Positions 1-7,776 are shown, counted from the first letter of the stretch. The stretch is DNA of 23,945 nucleotides from an uncultured Sphingomonadaceae bacterium (GCA_938003725.1 CALKXX010000060.1:1-23945); one strand, 5' to 3'. Numbers and translations: made by a program. Notes: generated by a model from the sequence alone, not told the origin.

Positions 1-10
1 CGTGAGGAAA

Positions 11-1261
11 TTATGACCCGCCTTGCCCAAATTGGGGCCGAAGAATTTTCGCTCCATCTCGCAATTGATCGAGATAATCAGACCAGTGCTGCATCATCTT
101 TATACGCTCGTCCCAATACTCGCCTCGCGCATAGGCTCTGCGGACGCCATTGTTGTCGGCATGCCCAAGTTGGCGCTCGATAGCATCGGCATTCCAGATG
201 CTCATTTCGTTGAGCAGGGTTGCAGCCATCGCACGGAAACCATGAGCGGTCATTTCGTCTTTTCCATATCCTAAACGTCTAAGCGCGGCGTTCAGAGTGT
301 TGTCGGACATGGGCCGGTCACCGGATCGCAATGACGGAAATAGAAACGGACTAAGGGATGCATCATGTTCAATTTTGCCGAGTATAGACAGAGCCTGAGT
401 GGAAAGCGGAACTTGGTGCGGGCGGCGCATTTTCGTTTTGTAATCTGGTATCGACCAGACTGATTTTTCCAGATCAAATTCTCCCCATTCAGCGAAACGG
501 AGTTCGCCTGGGCGGACAAAAATGTGGGGCAATAATTGCAGGGCAACTTTGGTCAGATAGTTTCCGTCATAACCGTCAATGGTGCGTAACAATGCACCGG
601 CTTCCATCGGTTTTGTGATCGCCGCGCGGTGCTTCACTTGGGGTGAAATAAGTGCACCACGAAGATCGGCACAAATATCGCGATCAGCTCTTGCAGTGGC
701 GATGGCATAGCGAAAAACCAGACTGCATGTGCTGCGGATGCGTTTTGCTGTTTCATATCGTTTTCTCGCTTCGGCTTTGCGGAGAACGAGCAACACTTCA
801 TGCGGCGTAATTTCTGTAATCGGTCGCTTGCCGAGCGCCGGATAGGCGAAAGAAACAAGCCAGCGATTTTTCTTGAGGGTTGCAGGAGCGCGGCCTTCCG
901 CTTCCTGTTTGGCGAGCCATTCTTCTGCGATGGCCTCGAACGTGTTGGCTGCGGCGACGGATGCAGCAATCTTGTCGAGTTTGGCTTGTTCCATTGGATC
1001 TGTACCGTCCGCAAGAAGTCGCCTCGTTTGCAAAAGTTTTTCGCGAGCTTCCGCTAATGAAAGTTCAGGCCAGCGTCCAAACGCCATTGTTTTCTGTTTG
1101 CCATCAAACCGATAATTCATACGCCAAAGACGATTACCATTCGTTTGCACCAGAAGATAAAGACCGTCGCGATCCGACAGCTTGTATGGTTTGGCTTTGG
1201 GTTTCGCACGTTTCACTGCGATTGCTGTAAGCCCCGATTTGGTTCTGTTTCGATTTGCCAT
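11..1261 (-). CDS. P4-type tyrosine site-specific integrase
   Basis: This 416-residue protein should catalyse integration and excision of a mobile element by tyrosine recombination. Residues about 8-95 match the N-terminal DUF4102-type arm-binding domain of P4-like integrases. About 105-200 is the SAM-like core-binding domain and about 215-400 the catalytic domain. The catalytic set is intact: R250 in VRPGE, K277, H340 and R343 in HGFR, H367 in LGH, and the likely nucleophile Y377 in RRAYARGEY. The length is normal for the family, so the enzyme is probably functional. The gene reads away from tRNA-Glu, with its start codon 163 bp from the tRNA 3' end. That is the usual layout where such integrases recombine at a tRNA 3' end. 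The rest of the element should lie left of the window. An AAGG about 13 bases upstream is only a weak ribosome site. Confidence 0.93.
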   Translation of the reverse strand: MANRNRTKSGLTAIAVKRAKPKAKPYKLSDRDGLYLLVQTNGNRLWRMNYRFDGKQKTMAFGRWPELSLAEAREKLLQTRRLLADGTDPMEQAKLDKIAASVAAANTFEAIAEEWLAKQEAEGRAPATLKKNRWLVSFAYPALGKRPITEITPHEVLLVLRKAEARKRYETAKRIRSTCSLVFRYAIATARADRDICADLRGALISPQVKHRAAITKPMEAGALLRTIDGYDGNYLTKVALQLLPHIFVRPGELRFAEWGEFDLEKSVWSIPDYKTKMRRPHQVPLSTQALSILGKIEHDASLSPFLFPSLRSGDRPMSDNTLNAALRRLGYGKDEMTAHGFRAMAATLLNEMSIWNADAIERQLGHADNNGVRRAYARGEYWDERIKMMQHWSDYLDQLRDGAKILRPQFGQGGS

Positions 1262-1300
1262 GATGGTATCGCCTTTTTCCGCTTCGGAGCAATACCATCA
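1261..1300. promoter_or_regulatory. Inverted repeat at the integrase start
   Basis: TGATGGTAT (1261-1269) and ATACCATCA (1292-1300) form a perfect 9-bp inverted repeat with a 22-base spacer. The left arm begins at the first base of the integrase start codon. The repeat could be an operator for autoregulation or an excisionase/arm site, or an mRNA hairpin over the start region. The repeat itself is visible; its role is inference. Confidence 0.4.
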
Positions 1301-1424
1301 CCTGTACCATATATGTTCCGGGATTGGGGTGGATAGCTCCGAACTTTCCGGGACACCATAACAGAAAAATGCTAGGAAATACAGTCTCTTGCGGGACAAA
1401 TAGGGACGTCTCTGGACATCCAAA

Positions 1425-1499
1425 TGGTGACCCCTACGGGAATCGAACCCGTGTTTCAGCCGTGAAAGGGCCGCGTCCTAACCGCTAGACGAAGGGGCC
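1425..1499 (-). tRNA. tRNA-Glu (anticodon UUC)
   Basis: Read on the minus strand, the gene folds as a complete cloverleaf. The acceptor GGCCCCT pairs with AGGGGTC (one G-T wobble). The anticodon loop is CTTTCAC with anticodon TTC. The T-loop is GGTTCGATTCC and the CCA end is encoded at 1425-1427. The 3' end faces the integrase, so the tRNA is the likely attachment site. It is intact, as expected when the element carries a copy of the tRNA 3' end. The attachment core is probably within the 3' half of the gene, but its partner copy lies outside the window. Confidence 0.95.
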
Positions 1500-1539
1500 A
1501 TACCAGTGCTTTGCAGCATGCCTGATCGGCGAAGCCCGG

Positions 1540-1568
1540 CAATTAGGGATGTCAGGGGCTTTGGTCAA
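1540..1568 (-). promoter_or_regulatory. Putative sigma-70 promoter of tRNA-Glu
   Basis: On the minus strand a TTGACC -35 element (1563-1568) and a TAATTG -10 element (1540-1545) are separated by exactly 17 bases. The -10 lies about 40 bases upstream of the mature tRNA 5' end, suitable for a short processed leader. This is a match by eye only. Confidence 0.5.
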
Positions 1569-1604
1569 CCCCAAACACATCGGTTTTTGCAGTTTGACCT
1601 CAGG

Positions 1605-1988
1605 CTAACTATTGCCGCGGTGGCAAACCGCTTGCAGCTTGTTGCCTTCCGGGTCGCGGACATAGGCGCCGTAGTAATTGGGGTGATAATGGGGGCGAAG
1701 TCCAGGTGCGCCTTCGTCTGTGCCGCTATTGGCCATTGCGGCGCCATGAAACTGATCGACTGCGCTGCGGCTATCGGCTAAAAACGCGACATGGGTGCCG
1801 TTGCCAGCGGTTGCCGGTTCACCATTAAACGTGGAGCCAATGAACAGTTTGGTACTTGTTGCAGTGCCATAGGCCTTGCCTCCAGGGCGTTCCATAAAAA
1901 CCGGGTGGCCCAGGGCACCCATTATGGCGTCATAAAATGGTTCGGACTTTTCAAGATTATCAATACCCAAAGTTATATGGCTAATCAT
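1605..1988 (-). CDS. VOC-family (glyoxalase/bleomycin-resistance fold) protein
   Basis: A 127-residue single-domain vicinal-oxygen-chelate protein. It starts MISHITLGIDNLEKS, continues through the GTHVAFLA strand at about residues 64-71, and ends in the RDPEGNKLQAVCH strand typical of small cytosolic glyoxalase-like proteins. Usual metal-ligand positions are H4 and H66. Where relatives normally have Glu (LEAVCH), this protein has Gln119, so metal binding or catalysis may differ. The substrate cannot be named. The start codon follows a good ribosome site (GAGAGGGAA, 5 bases upstream). The gene begins 30 bp after the recJ stop on the same strand, so it is probably cotranscribed with recJ. Confidence 0.85.
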   Translation of the reverse strand: MISHITLGIDNLEKSEPFYDAIMGALGHPVFMERPGGKAYGTATSTKLFIGSTFNGEPATAGNGTHVAFLADSRSAVDQFHGAAMANSGTDEGAPGLRPHYHPNYYGAYVRDPEGNKLQAVCHRGNS

Positions 1989-2018
1989 TGCTGTTCCCTC
2001 TCGCTTTCGCCGACCGGT

Positions 2019-3785
2019 CTAATCCGCCCAGGCAGCATCTTCCAGGTGGATTTCGGCGGCCGGACGGCTACCCCAGTCGTCGATCTTTGCGCGGCCTGCA
2101 ATCCACAGCTTGCGACCTCTTTGCGCGCTGAGCAAGGCTTGTCCCATTTCCGTCTCGGCGGCGCGAAAAGCTATGGTTTTGATTGAACCGCCGTCATCGC
2201 CGCTGACAATCATGCGCACGTGATCTTTGCCAACGATATCGCATTTTATGATCCGCACCGGTCCTGTGGCGATTCGCGGCGCTGGCCATCCCATGCCATA
2301 TGGACCGGCCCCGTCCATTGCCTCGACAATCGAGGGATTAACCCCTTTGGGAGACAATATGGCATCGAGGAGCAATGCTTTCCCGGATTGTGCCGTGCCG
2401 ACATCGTTCGCAAGGCGTTCGTTCAGAAACTCGCTTAACGCTTCAATCTTTTCGGTCTGAACCGTGACCCCGGCGGCCATTGCGTGGCCTCCGCCCGCAA
2501 TCAACAGGCCATGATCCTTTGCAGCAATTATTGCTGCGCCCAGGTCGACGCCGGAAATAGATCTGCCCGATCCTTTGCCGGTCCCATCTTCATCTTCGGC
2601 AATGATGATGGCAGGCCGGTTGAGCTTCTCCTTTATTCTGCCCGCGACAATGCCAATCACGCCCGGATGCCAACCTTTTGAGGATAGCACGGCCACCGCC
2701 TGGTTTTGCTGTGACACACACATGGATTCGGCTTCTTCCAGTACATGCGCTTCGATAGCGCGGCGTTCTTGATTTAGGTGATCTAGTTCTGCGGCGATAT
2801 CGCGCGCTTCTTCGGCGTCCTGTGTAGTCAGAAGGCGGACGCCCAGATCGGATTTTCCAACTCGCCCACCGGCATTGATTCGGGGGCCTAAAGCAAATCC
2901 AAGGTCGGAGCAGATGGGCGCGCGTTTTAGACGGCTGGCTTCGATCAACGCGGAAAGCCCAACATTTTGACGACCGGCGAGCACTTTCAACCCTTGTGCA
3001 ACGAACGCCCGGTTCAAACCGCGCAGTTGGGCGACATCCGCGACCGTGCCGAGTGCGACAATGTCCAATAACTCCAGCAATTTTGGTTCCGGACGATTTT
3101 TGAAATAACCCTCCTGACGCAATGTGCGGATAAGCGCGGCACCCAAAAGAAAAGCCATGCCTACGGCTGCAAGATGGCCATGCTCTGCGCCCGCTTCACT
3201 TTCGTCCAAGCGATTGGGGTTTACCAAGGCGGAGGCCTTGGGCAGTTCTGCGGCACATTTATGATGATCGACCACGATGACTTCAACGCCGGCCTTATCC
3301 GCCATTTCCAGCGCGTCAAATGCCATCGCACCGCAATCGACCGTCACGACCAAGTCTGATCCTTGCGCGCCCAAATTGACCAGCGCTTCTCCGGAAGGGC
3401 CATAGCCTTCCATCAGGCGATCCGGGATATAATGCCCTGCCTCCAAGCCGAGGTCGCGAAGGAGCCTGATGAGCAAGGCTGCGCTTGTTGCACCGTCGAC
3501 GTCATAATCGCCAAAGATCGTGACCTTCTCATCATTTTTTACGACAGCCGCGATCCGCTGTGCCGCTTTGTCCATATCTTTAAAAACCGAAGGGTCAGGC
3601 ATGAAACCTCGGATCGTAGGTTCCTTGTTGATGTCCAGGTTTTCTCGCGATGCACCGCGCGCTAGCAAGAGCTGTGTAACCAGATCGTCCGGTTGGAAGG
3701 CTGGGTCACGGGCGTCCGCACTCGTGCTACGCCATTGCCAAGCCTGGCCGGACAGCGATTTTTTTACGTCGAGGACAGCGTTCAT
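2019..3785 (-). CDS. recJ: Single-stranded-DNA-specific exonuclease RecJ
   Basis: RecJ is a 5'-3' single-strand DNA exonuclease acting in RecF-pathway recombination, mismatch repair and base-excision repair. From the ATG at 3785 the product is 588 residues, normal for the family. DHH-phosphoesterase motifs are present: GDYDVDG (92-98), VTVDCG around D150, and DHH (173-175). The linker PRINAGGR (301-308) and the DHHA1-domain GGGHAMAAG motif (about 431-439) follow, then a C-terminal OB-like region. The frame stays open upstream to a TTG at 3821. I chose the ATG because MNAVLDVKKSLSGQAW resembles the usual RecJ N-terminus; neither start has a strong ribosome site. The gene is divergent from the flavodoxin-like gene and probably heads an operon with the VOC gene. 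In many alphaproteobacteria recJ follows hom and glpX; here they are nearby but separated. Confidence 0.95.
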   Translation of the reverse strand: MNAVLDVKKSLSGQAWQWRSTSADARDPAFQPDDLVTQLLLARGASRENLDINKEPTIRGFMPDPSVFKDMDKAAQRIAAVVKNDEKVTIFGDYDVDGATSAALLIRLLRDLGLEAGHYIPDRLMEGYGPSGEALVNLGAQGSDLVVTVDCGAMAFDALEMADKAGVEVIVVDHHKCAAELPKASALVNPNRLDESEAGAEHGHLAAVGMAFLLGAALIRTLRQEGYFKNRPEPKLLELLDIVALGTVADVAQLRGLNRAFVAQGLKVLAGRQNVGLSALIEASRLKRAPICSDLGFALGPRINAGGRVGKSDLGVRLLTTQDAEEARDIAAELDHLNQERRAIEAHVLEEAESMCVSQQNQAVAVLSSKGWHPGVIGIVAGRIKEKLNRPAIIIAEDEDGTGKGSGRSISGVDLGAAIIAAKDHGLLIAGGGHAMAAGVTVQTEKIEALSEFLNERLANDVGTAQSGKALLLDAILSPKGVNPSIVEAMDGAGPYGMGWPAPRIATGPVRIIKCDIVGKDHVRMIVSGDDGGSIKTIAFRAAETEMGQALLSAQRGRKLWIAGRAKIDDWGSRPAAEIHLEDAAWAD

Positions 3786-3849
3786 GGCAATTGCTATGCT
3801 GCAATCAATCGCCGCTGACAATCCATCAGTTGCTTGATAGGGTATTGGA

Positions 3850-4341
3850 ATGAAAAAGCTGCTTATCGTTTATCACAGCTATACGGGCGGAACTAAGCAG
3901 ATGGCCTATGCTGCCTTTGGCGCGGCACGAGAAGAAGAAGGTCTGGAAGCATTGTTGGTGCGCGCGCAAGACGCCCAACCAGCAGACTTGCTTGCCGCTG
4001 ATGGTTATATCTTTGCTACACCGGAAAACCTGGCCGCAATTGCCGGCGTGATGAAGGCATTTTTTGATCGCTGCTATTATCCGGTGCTGGGGAAAATTGA
4101 GGGGCGCCCCTATGCAGCGATGATCTGTGCCGGCTCAGATGGTGAGAATGCCAGGGTGCAACTGGAACGGATAGCGACGGGGTGGCGCCTAAAGAAGGTG
4201 ATCGATACGCCGATTATTTGCACCCATGCCCAGACACAAGAAGCGATTCTGGCTGACAAAAGCATCGGTGAGGATGATCTGGAAAAATGCCGGGATATTG
4301 GCGCAACTCTGGCGGCTGGATTGGCGATGGGGATTTTTTAA
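3850..4341 (+). CDS. Flavodoxin-like / NADPH-dependent FMN reductase-family protein
   Basis: A 163-residue protein with one flavodoxin-like domain. The N-terminal strand MKKLLIVYHS is followed by the phosphate-binding loop YTGGTKQMA (about 11-19), which would hold the FMN phosphate. A second FMN-contact loop, FATPENLAAIAG, is near residue 54. The length suits a short-chain flavodoxin or a flavin reductase-type protein. The electron donor and acceptor cannot be told. The gene starts 64 bp from recJ on the opposite strand. Its TAA overlaps the stop of the convergent uracil-DNA glycosylase gene by 3 bases (4338-4341 is shared). A shared regulatory region with recJ is possible, but no operator is obvious. 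Confidence 0.8.
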   Translation: MKKLLIVYHSYTGGTKQMAYAAFGAAREEEGLEALLVRAQDAQPADLLAADGYIFATPENLAAIAGVMKAFFDRCYYPVLGKIEGRPYAAMICAGSDGENARVQLERIATGWRLKKVIDTPIICTHAQTQEAILADKSIGEDDLEKCRDIGATLAAGLAMGIF

Positions 4342-4925
4342 AGCAGCGCGGCCACGCGCTTTTGGACAACCGGAATAACATCGGCTTCAAACCACGGATT
4401 GGCCATAAACCACCGAATATTTCGCGGGCTAGGATGGGGCAGGGGAAGAATGTCTGGCCAGAACTCCTCCCATCGTTTGACGGTTTCCGTAAGTGTTTTG
4501 GACTTGCGCACACCCAGATGCCAATCAAGCGCAAACTGTCCCAGAATGAGCGTTAGCTCTCGCTTTGGTAAGTGATTGAGTAACGGCTCTCGCCATTTTG
4601 GCGCGCATTCCCGGCGGGGAGGAAGATCGCCCCCCTTACCGGTTCCGGGAAAACAGAATCCCATCGGAATGATCGCGAACAGGTCCGGATCGTAAAACTG
4701 ATCTTCAGTGACGCCCAGCCATTGCCGCAGCCGCTTGCCACTCGGGTCATCAAACGGTCTGCCTTTTTCATGCGTTTTTCGGCCCGGTGCCTGCCCGGCG
4801 ATTAAGATTTTTGAAGTCGAGCTAGCTTGCAACAATGGACGAGGACCAAGTGGCAACCCTTCACAAATGCTGCAATTTCGAACGTCGGTCAGTAAATTTT
4901 CCAGGTTCGTATTGATCGTTCCCAT
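4338..4925 (-). CDS. Uracil-DNA glycosylase superfamily protein (Fe-S, family 4-like)
   Basis: This 195-residue protein belongs to the UDG superfamily, which removes uracil or other damaged bases from DNA as the first step of base-excision repair. The active-site motif I reads GQAPG (44-48), continuing to PFDDPSGKRLRQWLG. Motif II is HPSPRN (164-169). Cysteines at 18, 21, 91 and 107 have the CX2C and C-X15-C spacing that holds a 4Fe-4S cluster in family 4 enzymes. Family 4 normally has GE(A/G)PG; the Gln variant leaves the exact subfamily and substrate range open. Its ATG directly follows the TAA of the upstream hydrolase gene (TAAATG) and no Shine-Dalgarno sequence is visible, which points to translational coupling. 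Confidence 0.85.
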   Translation of the reverse strand: MGTINTNLENLLTDVRNCSICEGLPLGPRPLLQASSTSKILIAGQAPGRKTHEKGRPFDDPSGKRLRQWLGVTEDQFYDPDLFAIIPMGFCFPGTGKGGDLPPRRECAPKWREPLLNHLPKRELTLILGQFALDWHLGVRKSKTLTETVKRWEEFWPDILPLPHPSPRNIRWFMANPWFEADVIPVVQKRVAALL

Positions 4926-6176
4926 TTATTTGGGTTGGCGATGGCATATCGTCAAATCGTCCGGCTCCTGTCCTTTTGGTGCTTCGGTGAGCATGAAGAC
5001 ATGCGATAAATGCGAAGGCGTACGTCCATCCTTCCGGCTTCGCTCGCCTTTTACAACCGCTGCGAAATCCTTACAGACAGTTGCACTTTGCAAATAGTCG
5101 CTATGCCCGCTCCTTCCTCTGCTGACGGCTGTTGTATCGACGATCGTCAATCCGTTTTTCTCCAGCACCACATCATAGTCGGGTTGGGCTGCATAACAGC
5201 GTTCAGCTAGTCCACGCGCCTTCAACTCTTCTGCCTTGAAGGGGTCAAAGCATCGCGGCGATCCCAATCTTGGATATCCGTGGATATCCGCAGACAGGCG
5301 CAAAGCCTTATCAGCAGCAGAGGTATAGACGGTGATCCTGCGGTCCTTGTTAACCCGCCGTGCGGAGAGGATCTCTTCGGCAACATCGCGTTCAAAATCT
5401 TGCCGATCGACGTCAGGTGAGGCGAGGATGATATTTGATATATTGCTTGAATCTGAACTTGCCGAATTGCGGTCAACAAATTCGATTGCCGGAAGAACAA
5501 GGCGCGCGCCCAACGAGTGAGATACGAGGATGATTTCCTTAGTCCAAGACTGTTGAGCTAGTTTCATCAGGAAGTTACGAAAATTGCGTTCGTCCCAGTA
5601 CATATTGGTCTCATCGACCGTATATTTGAGGAACTGGCCCTGGGATGGCCAGCTATATTGGATAACTGGCCCTTCAAATTTGGTTAGTCGCGCCATCTGA
5701 GCAGTATCGCGAGAGCTGGTATAAAAGGTTTCCCGGAATCCGTGCACATATAGCAGCACCCGGCCACCGCGACTGCCCATGACCTGAGACAGATCTCTCC
5801 ACCACTGTGCCTCTCCGGCAAGTGTGAAAGGAATGCGGCTAACTTGTTTGCTCTTTGCGTTCAGAACATCAGCGGGTGCGCCAAATCGTCCGTAACGGAC
5901 TTGGTTGCCCCGGTGATTAAGCAACTTAATGTCACTGGATCTGCAATCCGGGAGGCGACTTGTGACGAAAAAGAGACTTTTATCAGACAAATCCGTGGTG
6001 GCATAATCGACTGGATTGCACCGTGCGTCCTTTACATAGTCAGCGTGAGGAATCTTCCCGTAGTCAACCGGGGAAATACAACCCGTCAAAAGAGCCAGCA
6101 CCCCAGCGACCAATAGATATGATGGCCGGATGATTGCGGCCAGATGGTGGGATTGCCGGTTCGTCACGTGTCGCAA
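4926..6176 (-). CDS. Alpha/beta-hydrolase lipoprotein (DUF900 / COG4782-like)
   Basis: A 416-residue predicted lipoprotein. A basic N-terminus and hydrophobic stretch (about 20-30) end in the lipobox LLTGC with Cys33, so it should be anchored in the envelope. The catalytic part carries the oxyanion strand LLYVHGF (141-147) and the nucleophile elbow SHSLG with Ser221. A likely acid is Asp255 or Asp257 in SPDVD, and the likely base is His358 in GHSDYL. This fits the DUF900 alpha/beta hydrolases, whose substrates are largely unknown. The frame opens with TTG at 6176; a GTG at 6167 is the main alternative, and neither has a clear ribosome site. It lies 4 bp after glpX and abuts the UDG gene, so the three probably form one transcript. 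Confidence 0.8.
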   Translation of the reverse strand: MRHVTNRQSHHLAAIIRPSYLLVAGVLALLTGCISPVDYGKIPHADYVKDARCNPVDYATTDLSDKSLFFVTSRLPDCRSSDIKLLNHRGNQVRYGRFGAPADVLNAKSKQVSRIPFTLAGEAQWWRDLSQVMGSRGGRVLLYVHGFRETFYTSSRDTAQMARLTKFEGPVIQYSWPSQGQFLKYTVDETNMYWDERNFRNFLMKLAQQSWTKEIILVSHSLGARLVLPAIEFVDRNSASSDSSNISNIILASPDVDRQDFERDVAEEILSARRVNKDRRITVYTSAADKALRLSADIHGYPRLGSPRCFDPFKAEELKARGLAERCYAAQPDYDVVLEKNGLTIVDTTAVSRGRSGHSDYLQSATVCKDFAAVVKGERSRKDGRTPSHLSHVFMLTEAPKGQEPDDLTICHRQPK

Positions 6177-6180
6177 ATAT

Positions 6181-7155
6181 TCAATTGAGTTGTTGCTCGC
6201 TTTTTACCCAACGAACGGTGCCAGATGAAGCGCGCATAACGACACTTTCTGTTGTCATTTTCCCGCCGCGAAGTTTCTTCACGCCCTCAAGCAGTGAGCC
6301 ATCTGTAACGCCCGTTGCTGCAAAAATGACATCGCCAGTGGCGAGTTCTTTCAGATCATAAATTTTATCCAGATCTTCAATGCCCCATTTATAGGCACGT
6401 TGACGCTCGTCATCATTCCGGAACAACAACCGACCTTTGAATTGCCCGCCAACACAGCGCAGCGCTGCAGCCGCGAGCACACCTTCAGGGGCCCCGCCGC
6501 TGCCCATATACATGTCTACGGTTGTTTCTTCGTCTGTTGTGGCGATCACACCGGCGACATCGCCGTCAGGAATCAGCATTATTCCGCAACCAATCTGACG
6601 CAATTCAGAGATGATTTTCTCGTGGCGTGGACGATCGAGGACGCACACAATAATATCTGCCGGTGCAACGCCTTTCTCTTTCGCAACCGCGCTCACATTT
6701 TCGAGCACTGTTTTATCAAGATCGATAATATTATCGGAATAGCCAGGGCCAACCGCCAGTTTGTCCATATAGACATCAGGAGCGTTGAGCAGGTTTCCTT
6801 TTTCGGCAATCGCAAGTACCGCAAGCGCATTTGGTCCTGCTTTTGCAGTAATAGTTGTACCTTCCAGTGGATCTAAGGCGATATCGATAGCAGGCGCTTC
6901 GCCTTCTCCTCCGCAACCGACTTTTTCACCGATGAACAGCATTGGCGCTTCGTCGCGCTCGCCTTCGCCGATGACTACCGTCCCGCAAATATCCAATTTG
7001 TTCAGCGCGGCCCGCATGGCCTCTACCGCAGCCGCATCCGCTGCTTTCTCATCGCCGCGACCAATCAGATTAGCGGCAGAAACCGCGGCGGCTTCTGTTA
7101 CACGAACCATCTCCATAACCAGTACGCGGTCGAGAATATCACTTGATTTAGGCAT
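6181..7155 (-). CDS. glpX: Class II fructose-1,6-bisphosphatase
   Basis: GlpX hydrolyses fructose-1,6-bisphosphate to fructose-6-phosphate in gluconeogenesis, in the cytosol. From the ATG at 7155 (MPKSSDILDRVLVMEM) it is 324 residues, the usual size. The lithium-sensitive phosphatase-fold residues are visible: GRGDEKAAD with Asp35, the IGEGERDEAPM metal loop (about 62-72), and ALDPLEGTT (93-101). The later IPDGDVAG and GSGGAPEG motifs are also typical. The frame stays open upstream to 7449, but that region has no GlpX similarity and overlaps the opposite gene at 7219, so the shorter start is right. AGAAGGA lies about 12 bases upstream. The gene leads a likely glpX-hydrolase-UDG transcript. 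hom, its common alphaproteobacterial neighbour, lies just upstream beyond one opposite-strand gene. Confidence 0.95.
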   Translation of the reverse strand: MPKSSDILDRVLVMEMVRVTEAAAVSAANLIGRGDEKAADAAAVEAMRAALNKLDICGTVVIGEGERDEAPMLFIGEKVGCGGEGEAPAIDIALDPLEGTTITAKAGPNALAVLAIAEKGNLLNAPDVYMDKLAVGPGYSDNIIDLDKTVLENVSAVAKEKGVAPADIIVCVLDRPRHEKIISELRQIGCGIMLIPDGDVAGVIATTDEETTVDMYMGSGGAPEGVLAAAALRCVGGQFKGRLLFRNDDERQRAYKWGIEDLDKIYDLKELATGDVIFAATGVTDGSLLEGVKKLRGGKMTTESVVMRASSGTVRWVKSEQQLN

Positions 7156-7218
7156 CCGAATGTCTAGTCCTTCTAATAGGGGCTGATTTTGAACTCTCGA
7201 TAGGGGAGCCTTATAGTA

Positions 7219-7692
7219 ATGTCGAGAAGCCTTATCCCGATGATTTTGTTTTTGGTGCCCAGTATTGCGAGCGCGCAATCTGTTGGTCAGACAGACTCGG
7301 CAAAACAGATGGTTGAAAATGCAAGAACGCTGGTTGCCGTAGACGCAGATGGCTGCCTGAAAAATACCAACAAAGAAGAAATTGTGGTTTGCGGTGCGTT
7401 TGATGCCAATCGTCAACATCGGCTGCCGTTTCCAGAACTTGTTGAACATGGCGAGCGTATTCGAGAACCAATTCCCAAGGGAAATGCGGAATATGTGACG
7501 CAGGGGCGTTGTTATGTAACCTACACGGAACGCAATTGTTTCAAGGGCGTTCCGTTGATGACGATTTCATTTGGAGGACCGGGCGGCAGTGTCGGCGATC
7601 CCGCCGGGCGTCTGTGGAAGGTTATCACACCTGAAGTGCCCGACGATGACTATGTCAAACAGGTCATGGTGAAATCCAGCACTGACGAATAA
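7219..7692 (+). CDS. Small secreted protein with an EIVVCG motif, function unknown
   Basis: This 157-residue protein starts with a clear signal peptide (MSRSLIPMILFLVPSIASA, cleaved before Q20), so it should be periplasmic or exported. The mature part has CLKNTNKEEIVVCG followed by RQHRLPFP, a pattern I recognise from many small uncharacterised sphingomonad secreted proteins. Four cysteines (in DGCLK, VVCG, GRCYV and RNCFKG) could make two disulfides. A Gly-rich stretch (SFGGPGGSVGDPAG) is near the C-terminus. No enzyme motif is evident. The ATG has an AGGGGAG about 12 bases upstream. The gene stands alone between divergent glpX and convergent hom, interrupting what is often a hom-glpX pair. 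Confidence 0.75.
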   Translation: MSRSLIPMILFLVPSIASAQSVGQTDSAKQMVENARTLVAVDADGCLKNTNKEEIVVCGAFDANRQHRLPFPELVEHGERIREPIPKGNAEYVTQGRCYVTYTERNCFKGVPLMTISFGGPGGSVGDPAGRLWKVITPEVPDDDYVKQVMVKSSTDE

Positions 7693-7713
7693 CCCAAATT
7701 TGCCCGGTCGCTA

Positions 7714-7740
7714 GGTCCTGACCCTAAGCAAGTCAGGATC
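7714..7740. terminator. Hairpin between convergent genes, related to the 13-kb repeat end
   Basis: GGTCCTGAC (7714-7722) pairs with GTCAGGATC (7732-7740), 9 bp with one G-T wobble and a 9-base loop. It lies between the stop of the secreted-protein gene and the stop of hom, where a bidirectional terminator is expected, but no T-run follows. The sequence 7712-7727, read on the minus strand, also matches the left end of the repeat at 13068 with one mismatch in 16 bases. Confidence 0.45.
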
Positions 7741-7776
7741 ATCTCGTTCCTTAGATATCTGTGATGGTAGGAAAGC

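Noticed and set aside
800..1230. Plus-strand ORFs opposite the integrase
   Set aside because: Antisense shadows of a well-supported gene, without family features.
1425..1460. Search for a second attachment-site copy of the tRNA-Glu 3' end
   Set aside because: I saw no second copy in the window; it would be expected beyond the left edge.
7156..7449. N-terminal extension of the glpX frame
   Set aside because: It overlaps the opposite-strand secreted-protein gene and has no FBPase similarity; the ATG at 7155 gives the normal length.
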